NCBI GenBank assembly: GCA_013115135.1
Contig: JABANP010000168.1
Location: 36,064 to 100,063 of the forward strand
DNA: 64,000 nt
Origin: Perkinsus olseni
Lineage: Eukaryota > Perkinsozoa > Perkinsida > Perkinsidae
Reading direction: 5' to 3'
In this document: piece by piece, positions 45,313 through 62,743 of the stretch
Layout of the letters: each line of letters begins with the position of its first letter
How positions within the stretch are numbered: the first letter of the stretch is position 1
Notes under the pieces: generated by a model
What the model saw: the letters and a program-made list of their open reading frames with translations, nothing else
Databases searched by the model: none
Told to the model about the DNA's origin: nothing
Position numbers and translations under genes: made by a program

Positions 45313-45512
45313 TGCTGTGATAGAGCATTGTGCCACAGTCTTGATGAGTAGCCTTATGACTAGTTGTATGCGTACAGCATATTGCGCAGTAGTGATCTAT
45401 TTTTTTATAGCGTAGACAACTATTGCACGCACATACATAAGGTGCGACCCCTACTCCCACCCCTTGGGGCCTAGTGTTACCAGTGGGCTTGACGGCTACC
45501 CAAAACATTACA
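45313..45512 (+). repeat. 3' LTR
   Basis: 200 bp, one substitution from the 5' LTR, followed by the ATCCC target duplication (45513-45517). Confidence 0.95.
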
Positions 45513-45609
45513 ATCCCGAGTGGAAGATCTCGGGAAATAAAGTGGCAATGAAGAAGATTTCTCCATGTTTCGCAGGAGCTCACCGCTACAACAATTGGTC
45601 TTCCCAAGG

Positions 45610-45960
45610 TAGAATTTCGTTGAGAAGTCTTTTCCCAGTGCCACCTCCCTCAGCCTGGGGCCTCAGGCAGCCTCCCACTTACCCCGCTAGGGGACGCCGT
45701 AGCTCCTATCAATCCTGGACACTCCAGTACTCTCGCCGATACCGAATTGCTATACTTCATCCACAAGGCTTCGACTATGATTGGTCCATGGCTACGAAGC
45801 CCAAGCTCACAGGAAGCTGCCCGTCGCAATCCGAATAGGCCGGGAAAAAATTCACCACCGAACTGCACCTGAGAGTCAATCAATATCGATCAACCGGGAG
45901 AGCGATTTCCTAACCTTACACTCTTCGCAAGGCTCGAAACCTCACCGTGAGCTTTCATCC
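45610..45960. repeat. Duplicated block, copy 1 (partner at 49040-49310)
   Basis: About 250 bp nearly the same as 49060-49300, containing GGACACTCCAG..., CTATACTTCATCCACAA and GAAGCTGCCCGTCGCAATCC. Differences fall mostly at third positions of a + frame reading SSTLADTELLYFIHK, so it was probably coding. Copy 1 lacks four bases present in copy 2 (near 45780), breaking that frame. Confidence 0.6.
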
Positions 45961-45989
45961 AGCAGCCTGCTGTTCCCATGCTGGAATTA

Positions 45990-47480
45990 CTGCTGTCAGA
46001 GGCTCCATCCACGGCGCAGCCAACAGAGTGAATATTTCCTTTTGCCTACACTACCTTTCTCTTGTCAATAACTTCACACTCCGTCACACCTTGGGCTCTC
46101 ATCATGCCAATCGCGACCGCCAAGGCCACCAGGACCCCACCTCGCCGAAGCACTACGACGTCACCAAACCTCGCCCGGCCACAGCTCAATCCCAAAGCTG
46201 CCACTTACGGCTAGATAGCGGATAGCATACTAGGGGCCCCAGTACTTGCGCTCTTCGATGAGTGTACCCCCGAACGGGTGAATCGTGAAAAATGACAGGG
46301 CTCAAGGTCATTACACTAATTTTCTCCGGCCTAGCGGACAAGAGGGCTGCCAAAAAGGTTCCTCAGCGTTTTCCGGGCTTTGATTTTGGGTTTTCATGGG
46401 CGAAGGGCGATTTTTATGATAGTTCCCCAAATGAGGTCTATTCGTCCCCTTCCACGCCGGCCATTATTCCCGGGAACTAAAACGGGAATTATTGGGGAAG
46501 GGAAGAATGATTCTTCCTCAGCCTTCAGCCACCCTGCCGACGGGCAAGAATCCAACAACTCTGTGGTAAGTTACCACTGGTAACTCATCGAATGGGCTTT
46601 CCCGCTTCATTCCATAATTTCGCTCCGCTCGCTCCGAGTCCCTGCGCGCGAGAGTAAGCCCTCATACATCGATAAGAATTCGATAACTCCCCAGGAAGTC
46701 CTTTAATCGACCGACCCATTTCGCAGCAATCGTTACGGAGTAGGGTACGGAAAAAATCGTGCGCGAACTTACAGGGACAGGAAAGGTAGCTACCAAGAAA
46801 GAAAGATAGCATACCTCGTGGACCTGGACAAAAGGGAAAAGCAGTTCTTCTTCCCGAATTCTGAGCCGTTCACGGCATAACCTACCCGGAAGAGACTACC
46901 CTGACATATCAGTACCCTGTGCTCAAAATCAAGCTGAGAATTACGAGAAAGATTCACGTTTGCGCCCCCAGCACAGCGACTTCACACTGAACGCAACGAG
47001 TGCAGGGCTCCTACAACCACGGCGTCATGGCGGAAAACTGTTAAACTCGCTGAAGTCCTCCAACCTCTCCTGCCCTCCTCGCCGACCACTGCCTGACGAT
47101 TCGAAATGAACTCAACCGTTGAGTCTCAACGTCATGCGCCACGAAATCAGCAATTATAAATTACCTCTCCAACCAGCCTCGGCCCTAGCGCCGTCCAAAA
47201 TGGGTAATTCCCGTACCGCTTCGCTCCGCCCTTCGCCATGGATCCACGAGGGGAATCTCAAAAGCATCTTCCAGCACCCCACAAAGATACTGCCGATCCC
47301 TATCATCGCAATAACCGAAACCACCACCCGAATGAGCGGCACGGACGAGGTGTGCCGTTGAGAAAGGAACAACAGTTGCACGGTGAGCTGAGGTGACGTC
47401 AGGAACATCATACGAATGATGGCCTTGAAGTCGAGAACCTGAGCAGCAAAGATAGTCGAAACCGAGGACGCGAGAGAGAG
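45990..47480 (-). pseudogene. Membrane-protein locus, copy X2 (one frame break)
   Basis: Segmental copy of X1. Same coding blocks: VLDFKAIIRMMFLTSPQLTV, helix RVVVSVIAMIGIGSIFVGCW, GRRGGQERLEDFSEF, YAVNGSEFGKKNCF and helix GGVLVALAVAIGMMRAQGV. In X2 the MMFLTS region is in frame, but one base is missing in the NCF(Y)PF block, so each copy is broken at a different place. X2 also carries an insertion of about 330 bp (46212-46540) absent from X1. Further upstream, 47480-47880 stays open on the minus strand and is hydrophobic (ALVTFVYVLLPENCFVALVI). Confidence 0.5.
46212..46540. mobile_element. Insertion in copy X2, related to the MITE at 48246
   Basis: Absent from the aligned position in copy X1 (near 38865). 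Its right end reads GGGAAGAATGATTCTTCC ... CAGCCACCCTG, sharing the GAATGATTCTTCCC palindromic words and the CCACCCTG terminus with the 48246-48564 element. Left border and target duplication are unclear. Confidence 0.5.
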
Positions 47481-47893
47481 ATATCCTCATCCGCAACTTC
47501 GTCAGCAGAATGAGAGATCGGTGATAAACTCCTAACATTCCAGTATATCTCGGAGAACTCAACAACGGTACTGCGAACAAGCAGGCCAAGCCTCGAAAAT
47601 CAAAATCTACCCTAATCGAATATCGAATAACAAGGGCCACGAAACAGTTCTCCGGTAGAAGAACATAAACGAAGGTCACCAAGGCATGAAGACACTCCTG
47701 AGCGTGCGCATCAAATGGACAAGCGCCTTCACGCAGCTCGAATAGCGAAGCCACACGGAGGCTTGCCCTCGAAGGGCGCTCCTTTATAGGCAAACGGGCT
47801 TCGCGACGAGTACATAATTGCCATACAATTAGCCTTCCCAGCCTCGAGTGAATTTTGATGCCAAGATTCACCAGATCCACAACAACATCAGAA

Positions 47894-48660
47894 TCACAGC
47901 CAGATCTGAAGAGGCGGAAAGAAGAGGGAAAGGAAAAAGAGAAATGTAGCCACTACAAGGCCCCATGCCGCCACCGCTCTCGTCCACTCCTCAAAGGTGC
48001 GGACCTCTTTCCGCTTCGGCTGCTTCTCACCGAAAACCAATTCTCCTTTGTCGTTCTTCTCAACCACACTCTCGCTCAACACCCCGTAGTACATCTTCAG
48101 CTCAATGAAACCCAGCGGATCTCGCGGAACCCGATCGATGATCAGTGGTATGACCCCATCCACCGGTCCGGCGGCACCGAAACCATCTCGAACGTCTGCT
48201 CCGCCTTAGCAACGAATGACTCGCGGGTTCTTGTCGCTCCACCACCAGGGTGGCCCAGCGGGGAAGAATGCTATTCTTTCTTACCGGGAATTCCGGAAAT
48301 TCCCGGGAAGAAAGAATGCTCAATATTCCCTGGAAGAATGGTTGAGATTCTTCCCGGGTATTTAGGTGCTTCATTCCAATGGTTTGACCTGAGGAAGCAT
48401 CGAGTACGGGCGGATATGCGCGCCGAAGGCGCGCGAAAAAATTTGGGGGGCTTGTTTCAATGGGGAAGAATGCATTCTTTCTTCCCGGCTATATTCCCGG
48501 GAATTCCCGGAAATTCCCGGGAATGGGAAGAATGATCCATTCTTCCCACTTTTGGGCCACCCTGTCCACCACCTTCCCCGAGACCGTTGGTCCCCTTAGC
48601 GGCCACCATAATTGCCTCAGGCAATTTGCCTGCTTGACCCGTGCTTTGGCCATATCGAAA
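47894..48660 (-). mobile_element. Old retroelement gag-like fragment, split by a MITE
   Basis: The minus strand encodes GLGEGGATRTRESFVAKAEQ (bridging the MITE), then SVVEKNDKGELVFGEKQ and RTFEEWTRAVAAWGLVVATF. The FEEW-x-RA-W pattern resembles gag-like regions of eukaryotic retroelements. Removing 48246-48564 plus one target copy restores a continuous frame, so the MITE landed in an existing coding sequence. Confidence 0.45.
48246..48564. mobile_element. hAT-like MITE with perfect 8-bp target duplication
   Basis: 319 bp, terminal inverted repeats CAGGGTGGCCCA / TGGGCCACCCTG, flanked on both sides by TCCACCAC (48238-48245 and 48565-48572). The interior is a series of palindromes (GGGAAGAATGCATTC, GGGAATTCCGGAAATTCCC) and would fold extensively. 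No ORF of its own. Confidence 0.88.
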
Positions 48661-48825
48661 ACCTCAGCTTCGGAGTCCGAGGACGACTCGTCGTTGTCAC
48701 CGCCTCCTTCCTGAGCCCCAGCCACGTCATCAGTGTCCTCACCCATGATTCTCTTCAAGAGAATCTCTTGACACATTTAGTAACCAGCGCCTTCAGCAGG
48801 CCCTTCTTCTCTACTGCCGCTGGCA

Positions 48826-49310
48826 GTGGCCGGGTGCCAACAGCTCCTTAGTTCGCACCTTCCATTAGGCCAGCTCTACGGTAGAGCCTCTACCGAGATG
48901 GATGGCCCCAGATCTACAGCTGTGGTGAAATGCGCTAACGATAAGGTCGCCATTGGCGGAAGACGAAAAGCAAACGACCTGCCCATTTGGGTTCGTATGA
49001 AATCACCACTCCAACAACGCTGGTTTTTTCTAAGGTTGAATAGTTCCGTCAAAAAAATCATCCCAGCGTCACCTCCCACAGGTAGCCTCCCACCTACCCC
49101 ACTAGGAGACACCGTAGCTCCTCTCAATCCTGGACACTCCAGCACTCTTGCTGATACTGAATTACTATACTTCATCCACAAAGCTTCGACTATGATAAAC
49201 TGGTCCATCGCTACGAAGCCCAAGCCCGCAGGAAGCTGCCCGTCGCAATCCGAACATGCCAGGAAACAATTTACCACCGAAAACTGCACCTGAGGGCCAA
49301 TCAAGATCTA
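48826..49310 (+). pseudogene. Duplicated block, copy 2, open coding remnant
   Basis: A + frame of 155 codons from 48826 (GRRKANDLPIWVRMKSPLQQ ... SSTLADTELLYFIHKASTM). In another frame the 3' part reads DYDKLVHRYEAQARRKLPVA. Partner of 45610-45960. Function unknown; most likely a transposon-derived piece. Confidence 0.4.
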
Positions 49311-49499
49311 CTCGTCGGGCGAGCAAAATCTTGACCTATATACTCTCTTTACACGGCTCGCAACCCCACGCGAGATAGGGTTATCACCGAGAATGAAGCT
49401 ACCATTGCAGGACCGCCTCGCCTCTCGGAAACGCTCCATCGTAATACATATCGTCGCATACATTCATGTGTGAGCGGATTGATGCAATATCAGACGAGC

Positions 49500-49950
49500 C
49501 TACACCCGGATTCGATCCCACTCCTTTCGCTTACCCACCAGCAGACTCATCGCCATCCCCGCTGCCGCAGCCATGCACAGACCACTATGAATCTCGTAGC
49601 ATAAGGTGATGAAAAGACAGTCGAACGGGAGCTCGCTCCGCAGTCCCGCAAGCGCCAGCACATTCCATAGCTTCTCTGTGGCGGAATCACCAGTAAACTT
49701 CCGGGATATCGCCAACTCGTATCGAACATAAATAGCACTCGCCACAGCGATCAATATAACGCACACTGCCAACTTTACCGTTGTAGAGAATGACGTACCA
49801 TGATACACCAGTGCGGGTAATGTCAGACAGAACATCAGCCAGATAGCGTTGAGGACATGCAAGTGCCTCAAGAAGTCAAGATGAGATCGGAATGCGGAGC
49901 AGGTTGTTATTATATCCTCCAAAGCCACATATGACGGCGACGAACCTAAT
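49500..49950 (-). CDS. Multi-pass membrane protein fragment, unknown
   Basis: An open minus frame with about four hydrophobic segments (AIWLMFCLTLPALVYH, VKLAVCVILIAVASAIYV, LPFDCLFITLCYEI, GLCMAAAAGMAMSLLV). No ATG; a splice acceptor before VALEDIITTC (near 49950) is plausible. After MSLLV the sequence turns into GTGGGTAAGC followed by a sense T-arm word (GGGATCGAATCCGGG), so the coding exon probably ends near 49545 and the rest is a tRNA-bearing intron. Other exons not found. Confidence 0.5.
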
Positions 49951-50040
49951 GGCTAGTCTGAGCAGAAAATGAAAAAATTCCCGCCGAGTTGAAACAACAA
50001 GTATTCAAGCGACCAACCACGATTCTACTATCATTAAAAA

Positions 50041-50398
50041 GCCTATTTGGGGAGTAAGGCTGCTGCCTATTTGGGGGTAAGGCTGCTGCTGCCTATTTGG
50101 GGGTAAGGCTGCTGCCTATTTCGGGGTAAGGCTGCTGCTGCTGCCTATTTCGGGGTAAGGCTGCTGCTGCTGCCTATTTGGGGGTAAGGCTGCTGCCTAT
50201 TTCGGGGTAAGGCTGCTGCTGCTGCCTATTTCGGGGTAAGGCTGCTGCTGCTGCCTATTTGGGGGTAAGGCTGCTGCCTATTTAGGGGTAAGGCTGCTGC
50301 CTATTTGGGGGTAAGGCTGCTGCCTATTTGGGGGTAAGGCTGCTGCCTATTTGGGGGGGTAAGGCTGCCTATTTGAGGGTGAGGATGCTGCTGCCTAT
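50041..50398. repeat. Minisatellite, 14 units of 22-29 bp
   Basis: Consensus GCCTATTTGGGGGTAAG followed by GCTGCT. Two main forms alternate: a 23-bp form with TTTGGGGG, and a 29-bp form with TTTCGGGG and two extra GCT triplets. Units 3-5 and 6-8 repeat the order 23-29-29, an 81-bp higher-order repeat. Every unit carries a GGTAAGG or GGTGAGG word matching a 5' splice consensus. Not CRISPR: no unique spacers. Confidence 0.95.
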
Positions 50399-52321
50399 GC
50401 CGCGCTTGAGGATACCACATTACTTGAGATGGCAAATTGGCGGGAAGGTCGAGACGGGGGGATCCAATTGGCGGATAAAGAAGTCATTTTAGCGGCAGGC
50501 CTCAAATAAGGAATTCATTTCCGCGAATAAGGCACACAAATTCATGGTTAAGGAAGTCATAAGGATATCGTAAGTAAGTCGTTTCGCCTATAAGGATATC
50601 AATGTGCACATCTTCTGAAAGGCATAGCATGAAGTTCAAAATGACGTAATGCAAATTCATTATTCTCATCTTCCAACGTCATACCATGTAGCCGGGAAGC
50701 GTGACCTCCAACTTGGTACGATGTAAATGGTATGAGATTGTTCACCACTCGCGAAAGCATGAGCGAAACTACTAAATTTTGCGCTACCACGCCGACTTCG
50801 ACCAATCTCTTCACCTCGATAGTCGCCGCAACAGTCACCTCCGACGCCATCTCCATCAGAATCATGCATCGAAGGTCATACGTAGCGTAAGAAAACAACC
50901 CTAACGCCCATGTGCAATTGCAAGAGCCCGTGAATCACGAGCCGTGATCGTCTAGCTACGATACCAAGCATTCAAACGGCGTCTCAAGAAATTTCCATCC
51001 CCACGACAAAACGAGTTCCGCGCCTCCATCCCTCTAGTAGTGGCTGGGATTAGCATTGTAATATCGTCTACCAGAGGAGTTCCACCGCTGATGCGTGAGC
51101 AATCAATGCGCCGCGACGCACTGTCCCCCAAGTTTTACCAAAGCTCAGACAGTTATACTGAGCCCGCAGCTATAGCCCTACACTGGTTACTCCTCGCCCG
51201 GCCGAAGGAGAAGTTGCGCCAAGTGTCGCTTATTTCTAGCTGGAAAACCCGTATGTGCACTATTTCTTGATATGGCGGGTGAACCTCCAGCGTGTCGTGT
51301 ATCAATATATTAATATACTGGTCTAATATTACTCTATTCTACTTGGGGGCTTGGATCATGGCGGCAACCACCTCCAGCTGCTCGCCATTGATACTGGTTG
51401 GATGCGAGTATCTCCACGGCCCAAGCCACCTCAGTGTCGAATAAATTGTATGCGCGGAGCAAGACTAGACATCTCAATGATCACAAGAAAGCTCTCCCTC
51501 AATCGCACCAACACTTCGCCCAATTCGAAACTCCGCTATGTACTATTCTCTCATTCCCTAACCCCAGTCGAATTGATTGCACTGAGCACAAGGAATTCCC
51601 CGGAAGACAATCAGAGACTCACAGCTTAGTAACAGCTCAAAGAAAACTCGAACTGGGTTCTAAATTAGACCAATCGATTACCACAGGAAGATACGCCTAC
51701 TTCCACGTCTCTCGCGAAGATCCCCAGTTGCCTGAAACAAAAATATTAACGACTTTTATACTAACAACGATCCAAATTTAACGTTCTATTGACGTCAAGT
51801 ATCGTTACGTGGGGATTATGTACCGCTAAATTTGATATTAACGATCTTTCACGAACATCGACGCAGTGGATGTAAACGAAATGAACTTAATATGAAGGGT
51901 ATCATCGTGTAGTATGACATAAAATCTACATAAAAACAATAAAATACAACAAAAATTGACATATCAATAAAATATATCGATCGATCAGAATAATAAGACG
52001 ATTACACTCAAAAGATAAATGAGATTATACACACAGCAGTAATAGGATAAACACAGTATATACCAATGAGTTCATACAGAGTAACCGAAGAATATGATAT
52101 TCGAAGATAAACCATTTCCCACAGAAGGATACGATTCGAGCGATCATAGCTGTTCGCTCCCACTCTACAGGACGAGCTTCGAGTGCGCGTCAGAGTACAC
52201 AGAGAATGATACATGCAGCCTCGTGTCCACGCTACTCAGAAAACACGTTCGCAACCCGGCTTCTTCCCAGAACCACAAAACGACTCTCCCTTTCAAAAAG
52301 GACGACTGCGGCCCTCTAGTA
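50399..52321. other. Stretch without recognised gene
   Basis: No protein family or RNA gene seen. 51780-52090 is AT-rich. Confidence 0.45.
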
Positions 52322-52433
52322 CCTCCGCGAGAATTCCTATTATCGTTCTTCCAATCCCTTCCTCCGCCGTCACCGCTGCTATTCTCCCATCTCTTATTGC
52401 CACCACCATTACTCCAGTTATCACGGCCATTAT
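52322..52433 (-). CDS. Gly/Asn-rich exon, helicase-tail-like
   Basis: After a TTTATGTTCAG acceptor the minus strand reads NGRDNWSNGGGNKRWENSSG then GGRDWKNDNRNSRGG, similar to the GGDRWGSRGGDWKNNDRRG tail of the DEAD-box gene at 53.7 kb. It is either a further 3' exon of that gene or a duplicated tail. Confidence 0.45.
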
Positions 52434-53560
52434 CTGAACATAAATGCACAATGGTCAACGCAAATTGACCCCTCTGAGCATGCACTGCATGCCATGCAGC
52501 TCAAACGACAATCGCGTACCAACCATAGACGTATATGTGTCAACAAACGAGTCAACCTGATATCCCCGATGGCCCATCCTGATTGGAAAGATCACGCGCA
52601 GCATGCAGAAAGTTGAATCCAATCGTATCACTGATTCAAACGACTTATCCAGTAACAAGATAGACAAATATTCAGTTACCCCAACTAAACAAATAAGGGC
52701 TAGTGGCCAGTCATTGATGGGTCGGTTTCGTTGATAAACATATCCAATGGATATTATCCATCAAACACCTCTGTATGCTACAGAATCCTTCAATTCGTGT
52801 GTCTTGTAATTCCCTACAACCCCCCCAACAACATCTGGCGACAATGCAAGGAGACCACAATCCAACACCCCAGACCACTAGAAGGCCCATCTACACCTTT
52901 TCCCGAGCAAATAAAATATTTTTTCGTTCGATTTAAACGATTTTGATAGCAATTTAGCGAGTGTCACGGGAATAAAAGAATTGTCAAACCAAATTCGTCT
53001 TGTCACCCAAATTAAATTTATGAGCAAATCTGATTTAACACGTATCATTCTATTTAAATCGATTTCGATCCTATTTCGCTATCTGAATCATTCTGCTACT
53101 ACGACCTCCTTCCTGCAACTCGAACACATACTCTGAGCTTATGAAAGACGGGAGAACACCAAAGCTGGTGATTCTTGCCAACGGTTACTATACTTGAATC
53201 ATTTGAATTGGAAGAACGCTACCACGTGTGACATGTCAGTCTGACATTGTTCAGAGCTACTCTATGAGTCTCCAAGAGTCTCCAAGAGTCTCTCTCAGTA
53301 CATCTCTCCAAGAGTCAAGTGACAGTTATACTCGAGTCGTTCGAGCAAAAACTCTTCGTGCACCAGGTGCACTGCACCTCCATCATCTGCATGGCCACAT
53401 CTCGCTTTCCGCCGCGGGCTCTAGGAGCGTATAGAGCATTTCAAATTGCATGAAAGGTGAGATTTAATATGCGTGACATGAGTATTTTAAATATCCTAAA
53501 GCATTTAAAGTGGATGAAAACTTTTTTAAAACAGAATTCGGTTTTCCAGGCCCTCTTGAA

Positions 53561-59430
<5,870 letters not shown>

Positions 59431-60002
59431 GCAAGGGGAAATCAACCGCCGACAAACTGATAGGAAAACCGTAAAAATCCACGAGCGAACGATCTAGATG
59501 ATTGAAGTCCGCCGATGCCACAAAACGATCGGTCCCGGGGTGAGACTACTACTCGTAGAAATGCCTACAGTATCCAATCCAGTGTCTCGCGAGAATGACA
59601 CAGTGGAAGAAGCCGCTCCGTTACCGACTGAACAAAACACTAAGAATGCACGATACAATAAGTGGCAATCAGGCAGATACCGTAAGAGCAATTCAATTCA
59701 CGTTGAAGCGTAGGAGACCTGTGAGGGACGGTAGAGCAAGACAAAAGGCAAATATGACGCAACGCCCAGCACAAAAGTACGCTGAACTTGAGAATCAAAT
59801 CTTGCATACTTCCATTTCTTCAACGCCATCGATGAGAACATGGTGAAGAACAACGTGATATTCAGGGATCATTGCGCCACCCTCAGTCCTCCCAACCTTC
59901 TGATCAAAATGACACGGATAGTCGATTCACAGTTAAGGGCGTATACTTCATGTTGAGGGTCCTACATGCTCGGGCAGAGAAATGAACGCGGCCACATTCC
60001 AG
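59431..60002. other. Spacer before tRNA-Met
   Basis: No gene seen. Around 59800 lies AAATCTTGCATACTTCC...CTTCAACGCCA, a diverged copy of the CAAGAT motif. Confidence 0.4.
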
Positions 60003-60075
60003 GCGGCTTTGGCGCAGTAGGTAGCGCGTAGGTCTCATAATCCTAAGGTCGCGAGTTCGATCCTCGCAGGCCGCA
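60003..60075 (+). tRNA. tRNA-Met (CAT), elongator type
   Basis: Acceptor GCGGCTT/AGGCCGC (one wobble), D-stem GCGC/GCGC with AGTAGGTA, anticodon loop CTCATAA (anticodon CAT) with the usual T-T pair at the loop base, T-arm GCGAG-TTCGATC-CTCGC, then CTATTTTT terminator. Unlike the other complete tRNAs it is not inside a gene that I can identify. Confidence 0.95.
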
Positions 60076-60693
60076 CTATTTTTCAACTCGACAATCATAA
60101 TCTAGTAACAACGCTTGTTAACATCTTCCACGACAACTCACCAATAAATACAACCATGCAGTTACTGTCATAATAATGGGGAAAACAATTTCATCGTTCG
60201 GCCACTTTTTGCCATCTTCTCGGACCGGATTCACTCATTGGCGTCACTATAAAGCTGAAGATGAAATCAGAAGCCTCGAGTGCAAAACATCTGATGAACT
60301 ACGCAAAAGAGTGCACTCCCAGTTATTACGAGTCCATAACGCTCATCGACGACTGCCACTCCGTACTTGCATCAGGCAATTTTAGCGGAGGGAGGAGGCG
60401 CCGTGGTGACGCCAGTCGCCGAGGTGACTGCGCAGGGATGACCAAAAAACTCCGATCGTTCGATGAGTCGACAGAAGCCCACCTTCAAACGACTCCGGAA
60501 GCTCGCTCCATCTCTCCGAAGTCTCCGACGAAGGCGTGATGGTTTCAACCTACACGAGCTGGTTTCGCTCCGCACTCCCCGGTAGTCTGCTCACCTAGGG
60601 GCTAAGCCCGGCAGATCTGATCCATTCCGGACATACTTCCATCAGAGTCCTCGTCTGAGCTGTGGTGACCACGAAACCACCATTCAGAAAAAT

Positions 60694-62402
60694 TCCTCAC
60701 GAGATTTCTTCTGAGATTCGACCAGCCTCTCGTCACGCTCCCGAGCGTCCAAGTACAAGCGCAACCAAACGTCCGGCGTGCCAAGCGGCCGCGGCACAAT
60801 GAACTGCATAAACTTCCAGTTTGTCGCCTTTCCCTTTTCTAATAGTTTCTTCCACGTATTGGAAGTGCCGCCGTCAGGCGCTCAACTTCATGCTTGTAGT
60901 TCCTTATTTGCGCCTGCGCCCTCGCCAACTCTCTCAGGGGCTTCATCTTGACTGGAAAATCTTCTCGACAATCTCTTCATTGATATAGCGTGATAGATAC
61001 TCCCTCGAGACTCCCCAGCTGCTCCAGAAGACTCACTTGACCTCGTCGCCTCATCAGCCGTCTCAAGACTTTTCACTGTGCGGGAAAACGCTTGCATCAG
61101 GCTCTTCTGCGACATACGCAAACTCGTCAGAATGCAATAATCGGTTTGTGAGGAACTTCTTCCTCGAAAGCGTCCTGCTCAGTGCTCGGACGCGCCTCCA
61201 CAGGGCCTCCCTTGCTCCAACACGAGCACTCAATGCCTCCAATTCGGTTTCTGAGCCTTTCATTTTTCCCGCGCTAACCCTCAAGGCTCGTTCCTCGTGG
61301 GCCCTCAGCATCTCTCCTAACGCCTGCCACTTCTACATGCAATCTCTCGACCTCATCTCTGGCTTCCTCCAACTCCTTCGTTTTCTCCACGACCGAGCTT
61401 TTCTCAGCAACCTCCTCAAGCTGTCGCTGAAGCTCCTTGACTTGCTCGTTTAATCGAGTGCTCAATCCGCGTTCATGATCCACCTCCTTCTGGACCGCCC
61501 GGAGTTGCTCTTCCCGCTCGGAGCTCTCACGTCGTGATTCTTCAAGCTCCTGGCTCAGTTTTTCAACCATCACCTTCCATTCACTGACTTTTTCCATTCG
61601 ATTCTCACCTTCGCTGAGGAGACGGTTCTTTAACTCGACTTCCTGCTCCAGCTCAGCCACGCGGTACCGTAATTCGCCCAACTCCTTTCTCAGCCCCTTC
61701 TACTGCCATGGCATCATTCTCCTTGTTTTTCTCCGATTTTTTCTTTTTCGTCTTCCAGATCCTTCCCTGGAGCCTCTCAGCGGCCATTTTCTGTTCTTCG
61801 ACGCTCCGGCACGCCTCCTCCCTGGTATCCTGCAGCTCCTGTCTCAGCCGTTCAAGCGCAATTTCGTATTCTTCTTTTATTCGCCCTCGCTTCAGTTCCT
61901 CTCTTTTTCCAGCTCTTTCTCAAGTTTTCGTTTAATCTCCCTCAACCCTCCAATTCACTCTGCGTCCCTAGCAAACTCTTTCTGAACCTCAGAAAGCGCC
62001 TTCTGTCGATCGGCGGCCTGTCATGCACGAGGAGTTCAACCACCAGTGGTAGTAGACCGCAGCGATGCCGCGAGACGTAGAAAAACTTACAGCGCTCCTG
62101 AGCTCAGCTCGCACGCTATCGACTTCCTTCGACAAGGTCGCGGTCCTGAGACACTGTGTAACAGCATTTTTCCAGTAGTTGTTGCGTTCACACTTTTCCT
62201 TCTCTGCAGATAAAACTTCTTCAAGGTCCTGAACTTTCCGCTTGAGTAGCTCTTCCTGCTCGCTTCTCTGTTCTAGCGGTTCCGTCTGCGTTTCAACCGT
62301 GTCCTTCTCTCGCGCCAATATATGGTTCAACTTATCTTGCAAGCTCCCTGATGGTCCAGCGAAGAGCTTGGAAGGGCCCGACAACATCACATCAGAAGAC
62401 AT
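60694..62402 (-). CDS. Coiled-coil protein with several frame breaks
   Basis: Unknown function. Exon 62402-62091 starts MSSDVMLSGPSKLFAGPSGS and continues EELLKRKVQDLEEVLSAEKE. Long heptad-like stretches follow (GRIKEEYEIALERLRQELQD, LRKELGELRYRVAELEQEVE, LSQELEESRRESSEREEQLR, NEQVKELQRQLEEVAEKSSV). The end reads KATNWKFMQFIVPRPLGTPD, VWLRLYLDARERDERLVE, stop at 60694. To keep the coiled coil, the frame must change at roughly 61900, 61770, 61340, 61110 and 60860. No introns explain these changes. Either a decaying gene or a region with base-level assembly errors. Confidence 0.5.
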
Positions 62403-62743
62403 CCCGTCGGAATGCCTTATGCTGTAATTTTGCCTTCATCGTTGACCGGTTCGAAAATACCAAATTGTTCAATTTGAACGATCTAATATTTTCATTCACC
62501 GATAGGCCGAGACTCGGTAAAACATCGACTTTCAACCTTGGCATTCTCTCTTGCTAGTTAGAGTATTATTCGAAATTATCGTTCTCTGATGTAAACTGTA
62601 GTTCATACTGTCCAAACCACACTTAACGAGCATATATACAACACGTGCACATAGTAACCTGTTTACTCACGATGACAGAGGGCGTAGAGCTTGAAAACGC
62701 CAAGCTCGAATAACGATCTCGTCTACTCCCCTGGGGAACTCAC

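Larger units (their letters stand above)
40852..45512 (+). mobile_element. Ty3/gypsy-type LTR retrotransposon, full length
   Basis: A 4661-bp element with two 200-bp LTRs (TG...CA) that differ at one base, 5-bp target duplications ATCCC on both sides, primer-binding site, gag, protease, reverse transcriptase, RNase H, integrase and a purine tract. The domain order (integrase last) places it with Ty3/gypsy rather than copia. Near-identical LTRs and perfect duplications indicate recent insertion. One in-frame stop separates RNase H from integrase, so this copy is probably not autonomous as it stands. Confidence 0.95.

Noticed and set aside
50041..50398. CRISPR-like array
   Set aside because: Units abut directly with no unique spacers; only GCT-triplet number and one base vary. 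It is a minisatellite in a eukaryotic genome.
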